Part shown: positions 7,116-13,468 of the stretch, piece after piece
Layout: every line of letters begins with the position of its first letter
Numbering within the stretch: the stretch's first letter is position 1
Source of the DNA: Anaerolineae bacterium
Lineage (GTDB): Bacteria; Chloroflexota; Anaerolineae; B4-G1; SLSP01
DNA length: 15,380 bases
Assembly (NCBI GenBank): GCA_021107605.1
Contig: JAIOSN010000116.1
Span: 1-15,380, forward strand
Reading direction: 5' to 3'
Notes under the pieces: model-generated
Seen by the model: only the letters and a program-made list of their open reading frames with translations
Told to the model about the DNA's origin: nothing
Database searches by the model: none
Position numbers and translations under genes: made by a program

Positions 7116-8942
7116 TCAACGTGACTCGCTCACTAGTGTGGGCAATTCGACCGCTTCGGGGAGTGCATCGGGGATTTCGTCAGCATAGAGGATCACGTAC
7201 TGGTACCCTTGCTCGGTAAGAAACCGCTGCCGGTTCGCGCTGTACTCTTGATCGACCGTCTCCTGGCTGACGATGGAGTAAAAGTAAGCGCGGCTACCAT
7301 CGCGCTTGGGACGCAAGATGCGACCCAGACGTTGCGCCTCCTCCTGCCGTGAACCAAAGGTGCCAGAAATCTGGATAGCTACGTTAGCGTCTGGCAAGTC
7401 GATGGCGAAGTTCGCCACCTTAGAGACCACCAGTGTGGTAATCTCGCCATCACGAAAAGCCTGGTAGAGTATCTGCCGCTCGCGAACACTCGTCTTACCC
7501 GTGATGATGGGATAATCATAGCGCTTGGCGACCATATCCAGTTGCGCCAGATACATCCCGACGATGAGAATATGCTCACCTTGATGATATTTGAGCAGCT
7601 CGTCCAAAATAGGCAACTTGGCCTCGCTCTGGGCCGCCACCGAGTATTGCTGGCGCCGCTCCGTGGTGACGTAGGTGAGCCGGCGTTCCTGCGAGAGCGG
7701 GACGCGCACCTCACAACAGATAGCGGGCGCGATCCAGCCCTGGTGTTCCAAGTCACGCCAGGGCACATCGTATTTCTTGGGACCAATCAGCGAGAAGACA
7801 TCCTCCTCACGCCCATCCTCACGCACCAGCGTCGCCGTCAAACCCAGCCGGCGCCGCGCCTGAATTTCCGCCGTGATGCGGAAGATCGGTGCCGGGAGCA
7901 AGTGTACCTCATCATAGATGATCAAGCCCCAATCCGCCTCGTTGAAGATGCCAAAGTGAGGAAACTCTTTTTCCAGCGGTAAGTTTTTCCCCTTGGTGCC
8001 CCGTTTGCGATAGGTGAGGATCTGGTAAGTGCTGACAGTAACGGGGCGGATCTCCTTGCGGTCGCCGGTATATTCCCCGATCATCTTTGCAGTCAAGGTG
8101 GTTTTATCCAAGAGCTCCTCCTGCCACTGCCGCACGGCCACAGTGTTGGGAGTGAGGATCAAGGTCTCGCATTGTGTCTTTTCCATCGCGGCCATCCCGA
8201 CCATCGTCTTGCCGGCGCCGCAGGGCAAGACGATCACCCCGGAGCCACCCGCGTCTGAGCCACCGGCCCAAAATATATCGGCCGCCTGCTGCTGGTAACC
8301 CCGGATGGTGAACTCCCCGCCGCTCGCCATCTCCGCCAAGAGCTTGAACTCCAACTCCGCGCCGCGCACATAACCGACCAAGTCTGCTGCCGGATACCCG
8401 GCTTTGAGCAGGGCTTGTTTGACATGCCCGCGCCGCGAAGCCGGGACCTGGAACGTATGCGGCCCTAGCCGCTCCAAGAGGTAAGGTTTGAGATGCTTGT
8501 TGCGTTCCAGCTCCATAAGCAGCAAGCTATCATCAGAGGTGAGCCGCAAACGGGTGGGGTCTAACGGATCGCGGAGCAAGCGCACACGCCCGTAACGCGA
8601 GATGGCAGCGCGGATCTCCACCCTGACATTATCGGGGAGCGGGTATTTTGAGAAACGCGCTAGCCCCTCCAAAATAGCGTCAGCGTCCAAGCCGGCGGCC
8701 GCTGCGTTCCAGAGCGCGAGCGAGGAGAGCCGGTAAGTATGGATATATTCCGGACTCTTCTCCAGCTCGGCAAAGCGCGCCAAGTGATCGCGCGCCTCCT
8801 CGTAGAGCGGGTTGTTCACTTCCAGGAGCACCGTGCGGTCCCCCTGCACAATCAACGGAGCTTCAGCATAGTAATCCATAACCGGTAAGGATACCTGCTG
8901 GGAGAGAGTTGTCAACTCTAGATAAAATGGGTGATGAGGCAT
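7116..8942 (-). CDS. xpb: XPB-family SF2 DNA helicase
   Basis: This is an ATP-dependent DNA translocase/helicase of the XPB (ERCC3/Rad25) family, known in archaea and some bacteria as a 3'-to-5' helicase linked to DNA repair. Residues 29-125 form the N-terminal domain ('PLIVQGDRTVLLEVNNPLYEEARDHLARF...YIHTYRLSSLALWNAAAAG'). The motor follows: Walker A CGAGKT at 241-246, DEVH at 344-347, TAT at 369-371, and motif VI QRLGRILR at 537-544. The RED triad typical of XPB sits at 374-376, directly after TAT. The total of 608 residues is normal for bacterial XPB. ATG 8942 lacks a clear ribosome site and ATG 8879 (residue 22) is an alternative start. It is the first gene of a minus-strand run with two accessory proteins. 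No Bax1-type nuclease gene is present beside it in this window. Confidence 0.95.
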   Translation of the reverse strand: MPHHPFYLELTTLSQQVSLPVMDYYAEAPLIVQGDRTVLLEVNNPLYEEARDHLARFAELEKSPEYIHTYRLSSLALWNAAAAGLDADAILEGLARFSKYPLPDNVRVEIRAAISRYGRVRLLRDPLDPTRLRLTSDDSLLLMELERNKHLKPYLLERLGPHTFQVPASRRGHVKQALLKAGYPAADLVGYVRGAELEFKLLAEMASGGEFTIRGYQQQAADIFWAGGSDAGGSGVIVLPCGAGKTMVGMAAMEKTQCETLILTPNTVAVRQWQEELLDKTTLTAKMIGEYTGDRKEIRPVTVSTYQILTYRKRGTKGKNLPLEKEFPHFGIFNEADWGLIIYDEVHLLPAPIFRITAEIQARRRLGLTATLVREDGREEDVFSLIGPKKYDVPWRDLEHQGWIAPAICCEVRVPLSQERRLTYVTTERRQQYSVAAQSEAKLPILDELLKYHQGEHILIVGMYLAQLDMVAKRYDYPIITGKTSVRERQILYQAFRDGEITTLVVSKVANFAIDLPDANVAIQISGTFGSRQEEAQRLGRILRPKRDGSRAYFYSIVSQETVDQEYSANRQRFLTEQGYQYVILYADEIPDALPEAVELPTLVSESR

Positions 8943-8951
8943 GGTGGTTTA

Positions 8952-8979
8952 TTGCCAGTGGATTCTTTTACGATACAAT
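8952..8979 (+). promoter_or_regulatory. candidate promoter reading toward the methyltransferase
   Basis: TTGCCA (8952-8957) and TACAAT (8974-8979) are separated by 16 bases and resemble a sigma-70-type promoter. It lies about 215 bases before the methyltransferase start, in the 251-base divergent gap shared with the helicase gene. No C-box is seen in this gap, so the methyltransferase is probably not under controller-protein control. This is weak evidence based on consensus only. Confidence 0.35.
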
Positions 8980-9193
8980 GAGAGTGACTAGGTGGAAAGA
9001 TATTGGTGAAAACATTTAAGCGATGAAGTTTTAGTAATATGCTAACAAACGAATTAGCCAAACGTGGTTATCCGTACATCTGCGCCGTGTCGGGACTCGC
9101 CTCAAAATTACCTCCCCCGATGTCACGAATAAGATGAACATACATTCGCTAACGAGATAAAATTGAAGGCAGCTCTATGCTAAGGATGTAGAT

Positions 9194-10045
9194 ATGGATT
9201 TTGGGAAAATACGAAAAATTCTAGGAACGCCGTTTTACGAAGCGCCTAACTGTGCTATATATAACATTGACTGTCTTGAAGGCATGAAACGGATTGATAA
9301 ACCGTTTGCGCATCTGACTGTAACCAGTCCACCCTACAACATTGGGAAAGAATACGAAAAGTTACTTCCGCTTCAAGAATATATCCAGTGGAGCGCAGAG
9401 TGGATACACGAGATTTACAGGCTAACTTTGCCAACCGGGGCTTTTTGGCTTAACCTTGGCTACATTTCTATACCCAAACGTGCTAAAGCTATACCAATAC
9501 CGTACCTTCTCTGGGATAGAATTCCTTTCTATCTCATTCAAGAGGTAATTTGGAATTATGGAGCGGGTGTCGCTGGAAGAAAATTCTTATCGCCCAGAAA
9601 CGAGAAATTTCTCTGGTATGTCAAAGATAATGGGGTATACACTTTCAACCTTGATGATATTCGCGACCCCAACGTCAAGTACCCTAAGCAAAAAAAGCAT
9701 GGCAAGCTAAAGTGCAATCCAAATGGTAAGAATCCAACAGACGTTTGGCAGTTTCCCAAAGTTACATCTGGCAAGAACCGTCAATCTAAAGAAAGAACTC
9801 CTCACCCCGCACAATTTCCCGAAGCAGTGATTGAGAGAATTATTAAAGCATCTTCCAACAAACAAGAGGTTGTTTTCGACCCCTTTATGGGATCGGGAAC
9901 AACCTCTGTGGTGGCTTTACGTCTAGAGCGCCCAGTATTAGGTTTTGAGATTCGATCTGACTATTGCCAGGTGGCTGCTGATAGGATTGATGACTTTTTG
10001 AGAAAATGGGAATTTGAAAAGAGTCAATTGAGGTTACCCTTGTAA
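9194..10045 (+). CDS. type II DNA methyltransferase, beta-class, probably N4-cytosine
   Basis: This enzyme would transfer a methyl group from S-adenosylmethionine to DNA, protecting host sites from the neighbouring endonuclease. The catalytic motif IV TSPPY is at residues 44-48, near the N-terminus. Motif X-like HPAQFP is at 204-209, and the AdoMet-binding motif I DPFMGSGTT is at 229-237 near the C-terminus. That order is the beta class. An S-P-P-Y motif rather than D-P-P-Y favours N4-methylcytosine, although amino-methyltransferase specificity cannot be fixed by this alone. The full length of 283 residues is normal. ATG 9194 has AAGGA at 9182-9186, seven bases upstream. Its last 12 bases overlap the 3' end of the convergent endonuclease gene. 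Its AT-rich codon use contrasts with the helicase next door, as expected for a transferred module. Confidence 0.93.
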   Translation: MDFGKIRKILGTPFYEAPNCAIYNIDCLEGMKRIDKPFAHLTVTSPPYNIGKEYEKLLPLQEYIQWSAEWIHEIYRLTLPTGAFWLNLGYISIPKRAKAIPIPYLLWDRIPFYLIQEVIWNYGAGVAGRKFLSPRNEKFLWYVKDNGVYTFNLDDIRDPNVKYPKQKKHGKLKCNPNGKNPTDVWQFPKVTSGKNRQSKERTPHPAQFPEAVIERIIKASSNKQEVVFDPFMGSGTTSVVALRLERPVLGFEIRSDYCQVAADRIDDFLRKWEFEKSQLRLPL

Positions 10046-10624
10046 GGGCAATTCTAACAGTTTGTATTTCTCTACGTCTGGAGAAAGTCTAGCCTGCTGT
10101 CCCGTAGCTGCCTTTTGACCTATCCAATCGGAATGGTCAAGCCATCCAAAGCGTACTAATCTAATGCCAGGCTCTCTCTTCGCTCCAAATTTCTGGAAGT
10201 TAATTGCCAAGTAGTACCCGGATTTACTTTTCTTGGACTTTTGTGTCTTCTGAGCATAACTGCGATTGCCATAGATCCTACGTGCGCTCGAAGAAGCCTT
10301 AATCTCAATGGAATAATAAGGTTCAGGTATGTACACCATGTCCTTCTCATCCACTGTCTGTTCTCGTCTCCATAGTGTAGGATACCTCTGAGCAAACTCT
10401 AATGGTATCAACTCATGAAGTAAAAAAGCCATTATTTGTGGTCGTGGAAACAAATCAACACCGATTTTAAAAGGTTTACTCCCTATGTCAGATTCAAATA
10501 TGTCGTTCCAAACCTTTATTGCCACTTCAAAAATCTCACCTGGGTCAAGTGGATGTTTTTCTATCAGTTGACGGGTTTTCTTTTCCCACTTTTCAACAGG
10601 CAAACCCGCATAAGGAGATTTCAT
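10034..10624 (-). CDS. type II restriction endonuclease, ScaI-like
   Basis: This 196-residue protein is the cognate nuclease of the methyltransferase it faces. By memory of the family, the segments 'SPYAGLPVEKW', 'LFPRPQIMAFLLHELIPLE', 'YYSIEIKASS' and 'FGWLDHSDWIGQKAATGQQARL' resemble the ScaI endonuclease family (PF09569, which cuts AGTACT); this was not checked against a database. The likely PD-(D/E)xK metal site is D95 ... E107-I-K109. The start codon overlaps the controller gene stop as ATGA (10624-10621), so the two are translationally coupled. The stop lies 12 bases inside the methyltransferase 3' end. I see no AGTACT anywhere in the window by eye, which is compatible with that site but weak evidence. 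The nuclease role is well supported by context; the exact specificity is not. Confidence 0.8.
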   Translation of the reverse strand: MKSPYAGLPVEKWEKKTRQLIEKHPLDPGEIFEVAIKVWNDIFESDIGSKPFKIGVDLFPRPQIMAFLLHELIPLEFAQRYPTLWRREQTVDEKDMVYIPEPYYSIEIKASSSARRIYGNRSYAQKTQKSKKSKSGYYLAINFQKFGAKREPGIRLVRFGWLDHSDWIGQKAATGQQARLSPDVEKYKLLELPLQG

Positions 10625-10842
10625 TTTTCTACACCCTCCACGAGATCTGCTACTGAAACCTCCAAAGCATCAGCCAAATGCACCAAATTGAGCAGACTTA
10701 TGTTACGTTCGCCTCTCTCAACACCTCCAACGTATGTGCGGTGCAAGTTGGCTAATCCAGCAAGTTTTTCCTGCGAAAGACTATGCTTTTTGCGAAAATG
10801 CTTTATATTCTCACCAAGTCTGACCAACGAGGTTTCTTTCAT
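10621..10842 (-). CDS. restriction-modification controller (C) protein, XRE-type
   Basis: This 73-residue DNA-binding protein consists almost entirely of one XRE helix-turn-helix domain: 'LGENIKHFRKKHSLSQEKLAGLANLHRTYVGGVERGERNISLLNLVHLADALEVSVADL'. The recognition helix region is around 'HRTYVGGVERGERN'. C proteins of this size activate their own gene and the endonuclease gene, delaying cutting until methylation is complete. It sits directly upstream of the endonuclease gene with an ATGA overlap. An in-frame ATG at 10851 would add three residues (M-L-S), but it overlaps the predicted -10 box. I prefer ATG 10842, which would make the transcript leaderless or nearly so, as is common for this family. 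Confidence in the controller role is high because a matching C-box lies immediately upstream. Confidence 0.9.
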   Translation of the reverse strand: MKETSLVRLGENIKHFRKKHSLSQEKLAGLANLHRTYVGGVERGERNISLLNLVHLADALEVSVADLVEGVEK

Positions 10843-10849
10843 AGACAGC

Positions 10850-10892
10850 ATTATCTACCAATGATGACTAAAAGTCTACATCATATAAGTAT
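10850..10892 (-). promoter_or_regulatory. C-box operator and promoter of the controller-endonuclease operon
   Basis: A perfect GACT-TTT-AGTC (minus strand; 10876-10866) matches the classic C-protein box GACTnnnAGTC. A degenerate second box, TACT-TAT-ATGA, lies at 10891-10881 with the 15-base centre-to-centre spacing usual for paired C-boxes, but matches only four of eight positions. On the minus strand, TAGACT (10878-10873) and GATAAT (10855-10850) are 17 bases apart and form a plausible -35/-10 pair, with the C-box overlapping the -35. The remaining 240 bases up to 11134 hold no supportable gene. Confidence 0.75.
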
Positions 10893-11134
10893 CATTTTCA
10901 CTGGAGACATATAGCGATGCTCGAAGATGACCATTCTAGCTATCGTGTGACTTGTTCAGAGGCAGACGCCAAGTATAGTGGCCTTCACACCAGAAACGGC
11001 ACTTGAAGGTATCCGTGTTTTTTGTAATCACGTGCTCCTAGTGGATGACATTTCGGGGTGGGGTGGGTAGCTGCGGTCGCTTCCACAATTAAGCATAATC
11101 GGTGTTTATTCAGATAGATAACCTATCCCCCAAC

Positions 11135-11176
11135 CACAAAGCCCCAGGGGATTTTTGAATCCCCTGGGGCTTTGTG
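11135..11176 (-). terminator. strong hairpin downstream of the ahcY remnant
   Basis: The arms CACAAAGCCCCAGGGGATT (11135-11153) and AATCCCCTGGGGCTTTGTG (11158-11176) pair perfectly over 19 bp around a four-base loop. It begins 28 bases after the stop codon of the ahcY fragment and was probably its terminator. There is no long U-run on either side, so the mechanism is less certain than the structure. Confidence 0.7.
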
Positions 11177-11204
11177 CCGTCTATAGCAAGCTACTCTCTC
11201 GCGG

Positions 11205-11453
11205 TTACGTGACGGACGTCCAAGAATGCAGATATTTTTCCTGTTCCGCCGTCAACACGTCAATCTTCACACCCATCGCGGCCAACTTGAGCCGGGCGAT
11301 ATTCTGGTCGATATCTTCAGGCACGGCGTATACTCGCGCTTCCATCTCGTCCACATGCTGGAGCAGATACTCCGCGCTCAACGCCTGGTTCGCGAAGGAC
11401 ATATCCATTACCGCACTGGGATGGCCCTCGGCGGCCCCCAGGTTCACCAGAGT
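11205..11453 (-). pseudogene. ahcY: S-adenosylhomocysteine hydrolase remnant (C-terminal ~80 residues)
   Basis: The minus-strand frame reads 'LVNLGAAEGHPSAVMDMSFANQALSAEYLL', then 'YAVPEDIDQNIARLKLAAMGVKIDVLTAEQEKYL', ending at TAA 11207-11205. This is the conserved C-terminus of adenosylhomocysteinase, a tetrameric NAD-dependent enzyme of about 420 residues that splits S-adenosylhomocysteine into adenosine and homocysteine. The whole N-terminal and NAD-binding part is missing. Upstream of 'LVNLG' the same frame runs into unrelated residues ('SPDWPVIHT') and reaches a stop about 30 codons later, so the break lies at about 11451-11454. The fragment still has its normal stop and a strong hairpin beyond it, suggesting the 5' part was lost by deletion or rearrangement. 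No active product is expected. Confidence 0.85.
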
Positions 11454-11584
11454 GTGAATGACGGGCCAGTCCGGGGAAGTTGCACCCGACGCCGCTATCG
11501 CCGCTCGAAATCGGCGGCCAACCGCGCATTTAGTTTGTTATCCACCCAAGTGGACTGCAAAATTCAAGAGCGGACGCAGATGCG

Positions 11585-11619
11585 CGCAGATTTTCGCAGA
11601 TAAAAGCAAAAAATCTGCG
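11585..11619. repeat. short inverted repeat within a 'CGCAGAT' degenerate repeat
   Basis: CGCAGATTTT (11585-11594) and AAAATCTGCG (11610-11619) are perfect 10-bp arms around a 15-base spacer that itself contains another CGCAGAT. The surrounding GCGGACGCAGATGCGCGC belongs to the same style of drifting repeat as at 2173-2244 and 6991-7076. The interval 11454-11584 shows no gene. Confidence 0.6.
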
Positions 11620-11626
11620 TTCTAAA

Positions 11627-11867
11627 GTGGACTACAGTACCCCGTTTCTTTGAAAAGATACGCAAACCCGCCCTCGAGACGATGGCCGTAGCCGCGATTT
11701 CCAAATCGCATTAGTTGAGCGAGGTAGGGAAACCTCGGCTACAGTGCCCCGCGTCTCCGTAAACGGGGCTAGCCGGCTTGAGCCGGCGTCGCTACGTAGC
11801 ACGGGCATTTATGCCCGTGTGGACTCGGCTACAGCGCCCCGCTTCTTTGAAGAGATACGCAAACCCG
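11627..11867. repeat. array of small hairpins bounded by a direct repeat
   Basis: A 44-base unit at 11627-11670 recurs at 11819-11867 with four substitutions and one five-base insertion. Both start GTGGACT and end GATACGCAAACCCG. Between them lie consecutive short palindromes: GCGATTT/AAATCGC (11694-11709), CGAGGT/ACCTCG (11720-11737), CCCCG/CGGGG (11747-11768), GCCGGCT/AGCCGGC (11772-11787), the perfect palindrome GCTACGTAGC (11791-11800), and CACGGGCAT/ATGCCCGTG (11800-11819). A GGCTAC or GCTAC motif recurs between hairpins (11738, 11791, 11828). There is no open frame of note. It resembles modular palindromic intergenic repeats rather than a CRISPR array, because units differ in sequence and spacing. 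Confidence 0.75.
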
Positions 11868-12023
11868 TTCCCCCATTGATAATTGCATTTTGAGGTCTAT
11901 TGATATATACTGATGGTTGGCTTGAAGCGGCGCACGATACACCGCGTCCGAGCAAGCGTGTTAGACGGACGCGATTTCCGTCAAAATGGGCGACTGGGTG
12001 GAAAGATGTCGGGATAATTATTG

Positions 12024-13382
12024 TTGGGCGGGTTATTGTAATGTCGCTAAGTTCTGTAAAGGTCAGCACGTTACAGGTTGGGAGGCATTTATGGATACAG
12101 ACATCATAAAGATCTATCAGGAATCTATTGATCTATCTATTCCATGCACAAATTCTGCTTACGGAGAGTTATCTTGGTCACCAGATGGCACAAGACTACT
12201 TTATCATGGTCGGTTCGGTGAGGTTTTATTAGTGGAAGCTGAAGGGCGATACGCAGGTTATATACGCGATCTGGTTAAAAATCAAACTGATGGGAAAACT
12301 TCATACTGTAAACTTTACCAAGATCCAGAACGTCACTCTCTCACAAACAAGGTTCGATACTTATCAAATTTAGACAACACCTATCGTTTACAAATGAAAA
12401 TAGGTCGTAGTGTCCCTGTTTCAGATTCGTGGAGCAGTGAACTAATAACATCTATTGAGGGAGAATCGGATCAATTTTTGACAGACGTTTATCGTTATTT
12501 TATATGGTCTCCTTGTCAAGAATGGGCCATAACACAATATCAGAGCGGCCCATATTGCAGTGAGAATGACAGACAATGGCAACTTGTGCATATAAATGGC
12601 ACAGAACGCTATCTCTTACCAGAAGGACATCCTATTTCTTGGTCGCCAACAGAAACTATCTTTGCATACTTTACTCAAAGTTCAGTATATTTAATTTCGC
12701 CCAATGCGATAAATACCCCTCGCAAGATTATTGAAGATGGATATACGGCTACTTGGCACCCCAAAGGAACCAATCTTCTATTTCAAAGAGAGAATTCTTT
12801 ATATGTGATTGATCTTAATGGGCAAGTTAGCCATATTGGCAAGAAACTGGATGCAAGTCCTATCGGTTTTTATGGAGTACGCCAAGCAAACTACTCCCCA
12901 GATGGACAACAAATAACCTTCTTGACTGACTGTCCAACCGCTAAGCATGACCAAATAGAGCGGATCTATGTAATTCGACCCGATGGCAGCGATTTACAAT
13001 TACTTGCCGAAGGAACTCGCTATTCGTGGAGCTGTGATAGCCAATGGATTTTTTATAACAAAGCTGCACATCATCAGTTTCGTAAACCAACAAATGAATT
13101 AATGCAAATGTCACGTTATGGACAAGCTCACAAGAGAATTGCGGATGGATATAATTCGACTGCATCTCCAAGGGCACGAAAACTAGCATTTTGTAATGAG
13201 GACGCTATTTGGGTTATGGGTTATTGAGTAGAAAAACCCCGCCCAACATTGGTTGCAGTGGACGCGGCTAGCACCTCACACAGCGGCGGCCACACACGCA
13301 TTGTGGTTGTTTTCTGGCGAAGGCCACACGCCGTCCTCGCCGCCACTCCCGAACCGGACGCAAGATTTTTCGCAGACCATTG
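12024..13382 (+). mobile_element. solitary integron-type gene cassette (predicted)
   Basis: The AT-rich propeller gene is enclosed by GTTGGGCGGG at 12023-12032 and CCCGCCCAAC at 13238-13247, in inverted orientation. The second copy starts 10 bases after the stop codon and opens a 148-base foldback region ending in GTTGCGT at 13382-13388. Cutting G|TT at 12023/12024 and 13382/13383 and closing the circle puts ACCATTG next to TTGGGCGGGTT. This is nearly the exact complement of AACCCCGCCCAACATTGGT at 13234-13252. That is how an integron cassette carries its attC site, with 7-bp core sites GCCCAAC (RYYYAAC) and GTTGGGC (GTTRRRY). No integrase, attI or second cassette is in the window, so it would be a solo insertion at a secondary G|TT target. 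The cassette interpretation is inference; the repeats themselves are seen directly. Confidence 0.6.
12091..13227 (+). CDS. TolB/PD40-like beta-propeller protein
   Basis: This is a 378-residue cytoplasmic protein with no signal peptide or membrane segment. Seven repeats of the PD40/WD40-like type are recognisable, each beginning with a 'W-S-P-x-G'-like motif: residues 29 (WSPDG), 139 (WSPCQ), 184 (WSPTE), 222 (WHPKG), 268 (YSPDG), 313 (WSCDS) and about 358 (ASPRA). Several are followed by a strand such as 'LLYH', 'IFAYF', 'LLFQ' or 'ITFLTD'. Seven blades would make a closed propeller, a scaffold for binding proteins or ligands; the partner is unknown. ATG 12091 is chosen because GGGAGG lies at 12080-12085, five bases before it. 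The frame is open further upstream to 11986, but that part crosses the putative cassette boundary. Base composition is clearly more AT-rich than the glycyl radical enzyme gene downstream, suggesting separate origin. Confidence 0.8.
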   Translation: MDTDIIKIYQESIDLSIPCTNSAYGELSWSPDGTRLLYHGRFGEVLLVEAEGRYAGYIRDLVKNQTDGKTSYCKLYQDPERHSLTNKVRYLSNLDNTYRLQMKIGRSVPVSDSWSSELITSIEGESDQFLTDVYRYFIWSPCQEWAITQYQSGPYCSENDRQWQLVHINGTERYLLPEGHPISWSPTETIFAYFTQSSVYLISPNAINTPRKIIEDGYTATWHPKGTNLLFQRENSLYVIDLNGQVSHIGKKLDASPIGFYGVRQANYSPDGQQITFLTDCPTAKHDQIERIYVIRPDGSDLQLLAEGTRYSWSCDSQWIFYNKAAHHQFRKPTNELMQMSRYGQAHKRIADGYNSTASPRARKLAFCNEDAIWVMGY

Positions 13383-13388
13383 TTGCGT
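13241..13388. other. attC-like foldback site
   Basis: GCCCAACATTGGTTGC (13241-13256) pairs with GCAGACCATTGTTGCGT (13372-13388) with three mismatches and one unpaired G. Interior segments such as GGACGCGGC and GCCGTCC, and CCACA/TGTGG, allow further stems. The position right after a stop codon, the RYYYAAC start and the GTTRRRY-like end (GTTGCGT, one position off) fit attC. In classical attC the extra base lies in the left (L'') arm, whereas here it is in the right arm, which is a caveat. Confidence 0.5.
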
Positions 13389-13415
13389 AAATCTTCTCAA
13401 AACGCAACACGCAAC
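13381..13415 (+). promoter_or_regulatory. candidate operator upstream of the glycyl radical enzyme gene
   Basis: TGTTGCGT (13381-13388) and ACGCAACA (13402-13409) form a perfect 8-bp inverted repeat with a 13-base spacer. A second ACGCAAC follows in tandem at 13409-13415. The cluster lies 54 to 88 bases before the start codon, a suitable place for a regulator. The regulator is not identified, and no convincing -35/-10 pair was found nearby. Confidence 0.35.
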
Positions 13416-13468
13416 CAGAAGCTCAACCGCAATGAAACACCCCCATATTAACACATAAGGAGATGAGC

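Noticed and set aside
9039..9137. A 32-codon frame (M-L-T-N-E-L-A-K-R-G) upstream of the methyltransferase
   Set aside because: It has no ribosome binding site and no recognisable similarity; a chance frame is more likely.
2410..10842. The helicase trio plus restriction-modification genes as one defence system
   Set aside because: They are divergently transcribed, differ in base composition, and the restriction-modification module is complete by itself; adjacency alone is not enough.
10918..11007. A 29-codon frame (starting M-L-E-D-D-H) preceded by GGAG
   Set aside because: The ribosome-site spacing is long, the product resembles nothing, and it lies in a decayed intergenic stretch.
11627..11867. 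Possible CRISPR array
   Set aside because: Only two direct repeat copies are present, the units between them are themselves palindromic and unequal, and no cas gene is nearby.
11940..11980. A second, upstream attC-like site (CGCGTCCG / CGGACGCG hairpin)
   Set aside because: The stem is only 8 bp, there is no RYYYAAC core before it, and it does not pair with the sequence around GTTGGGC at 12023.
11900..12109. Open frame containing 'YTDGW', reminiscent of a transposase fragment
   Set aside because: The match is only a few residues and the frame crosses the putative cassette boundary into the propeller gene's leader.
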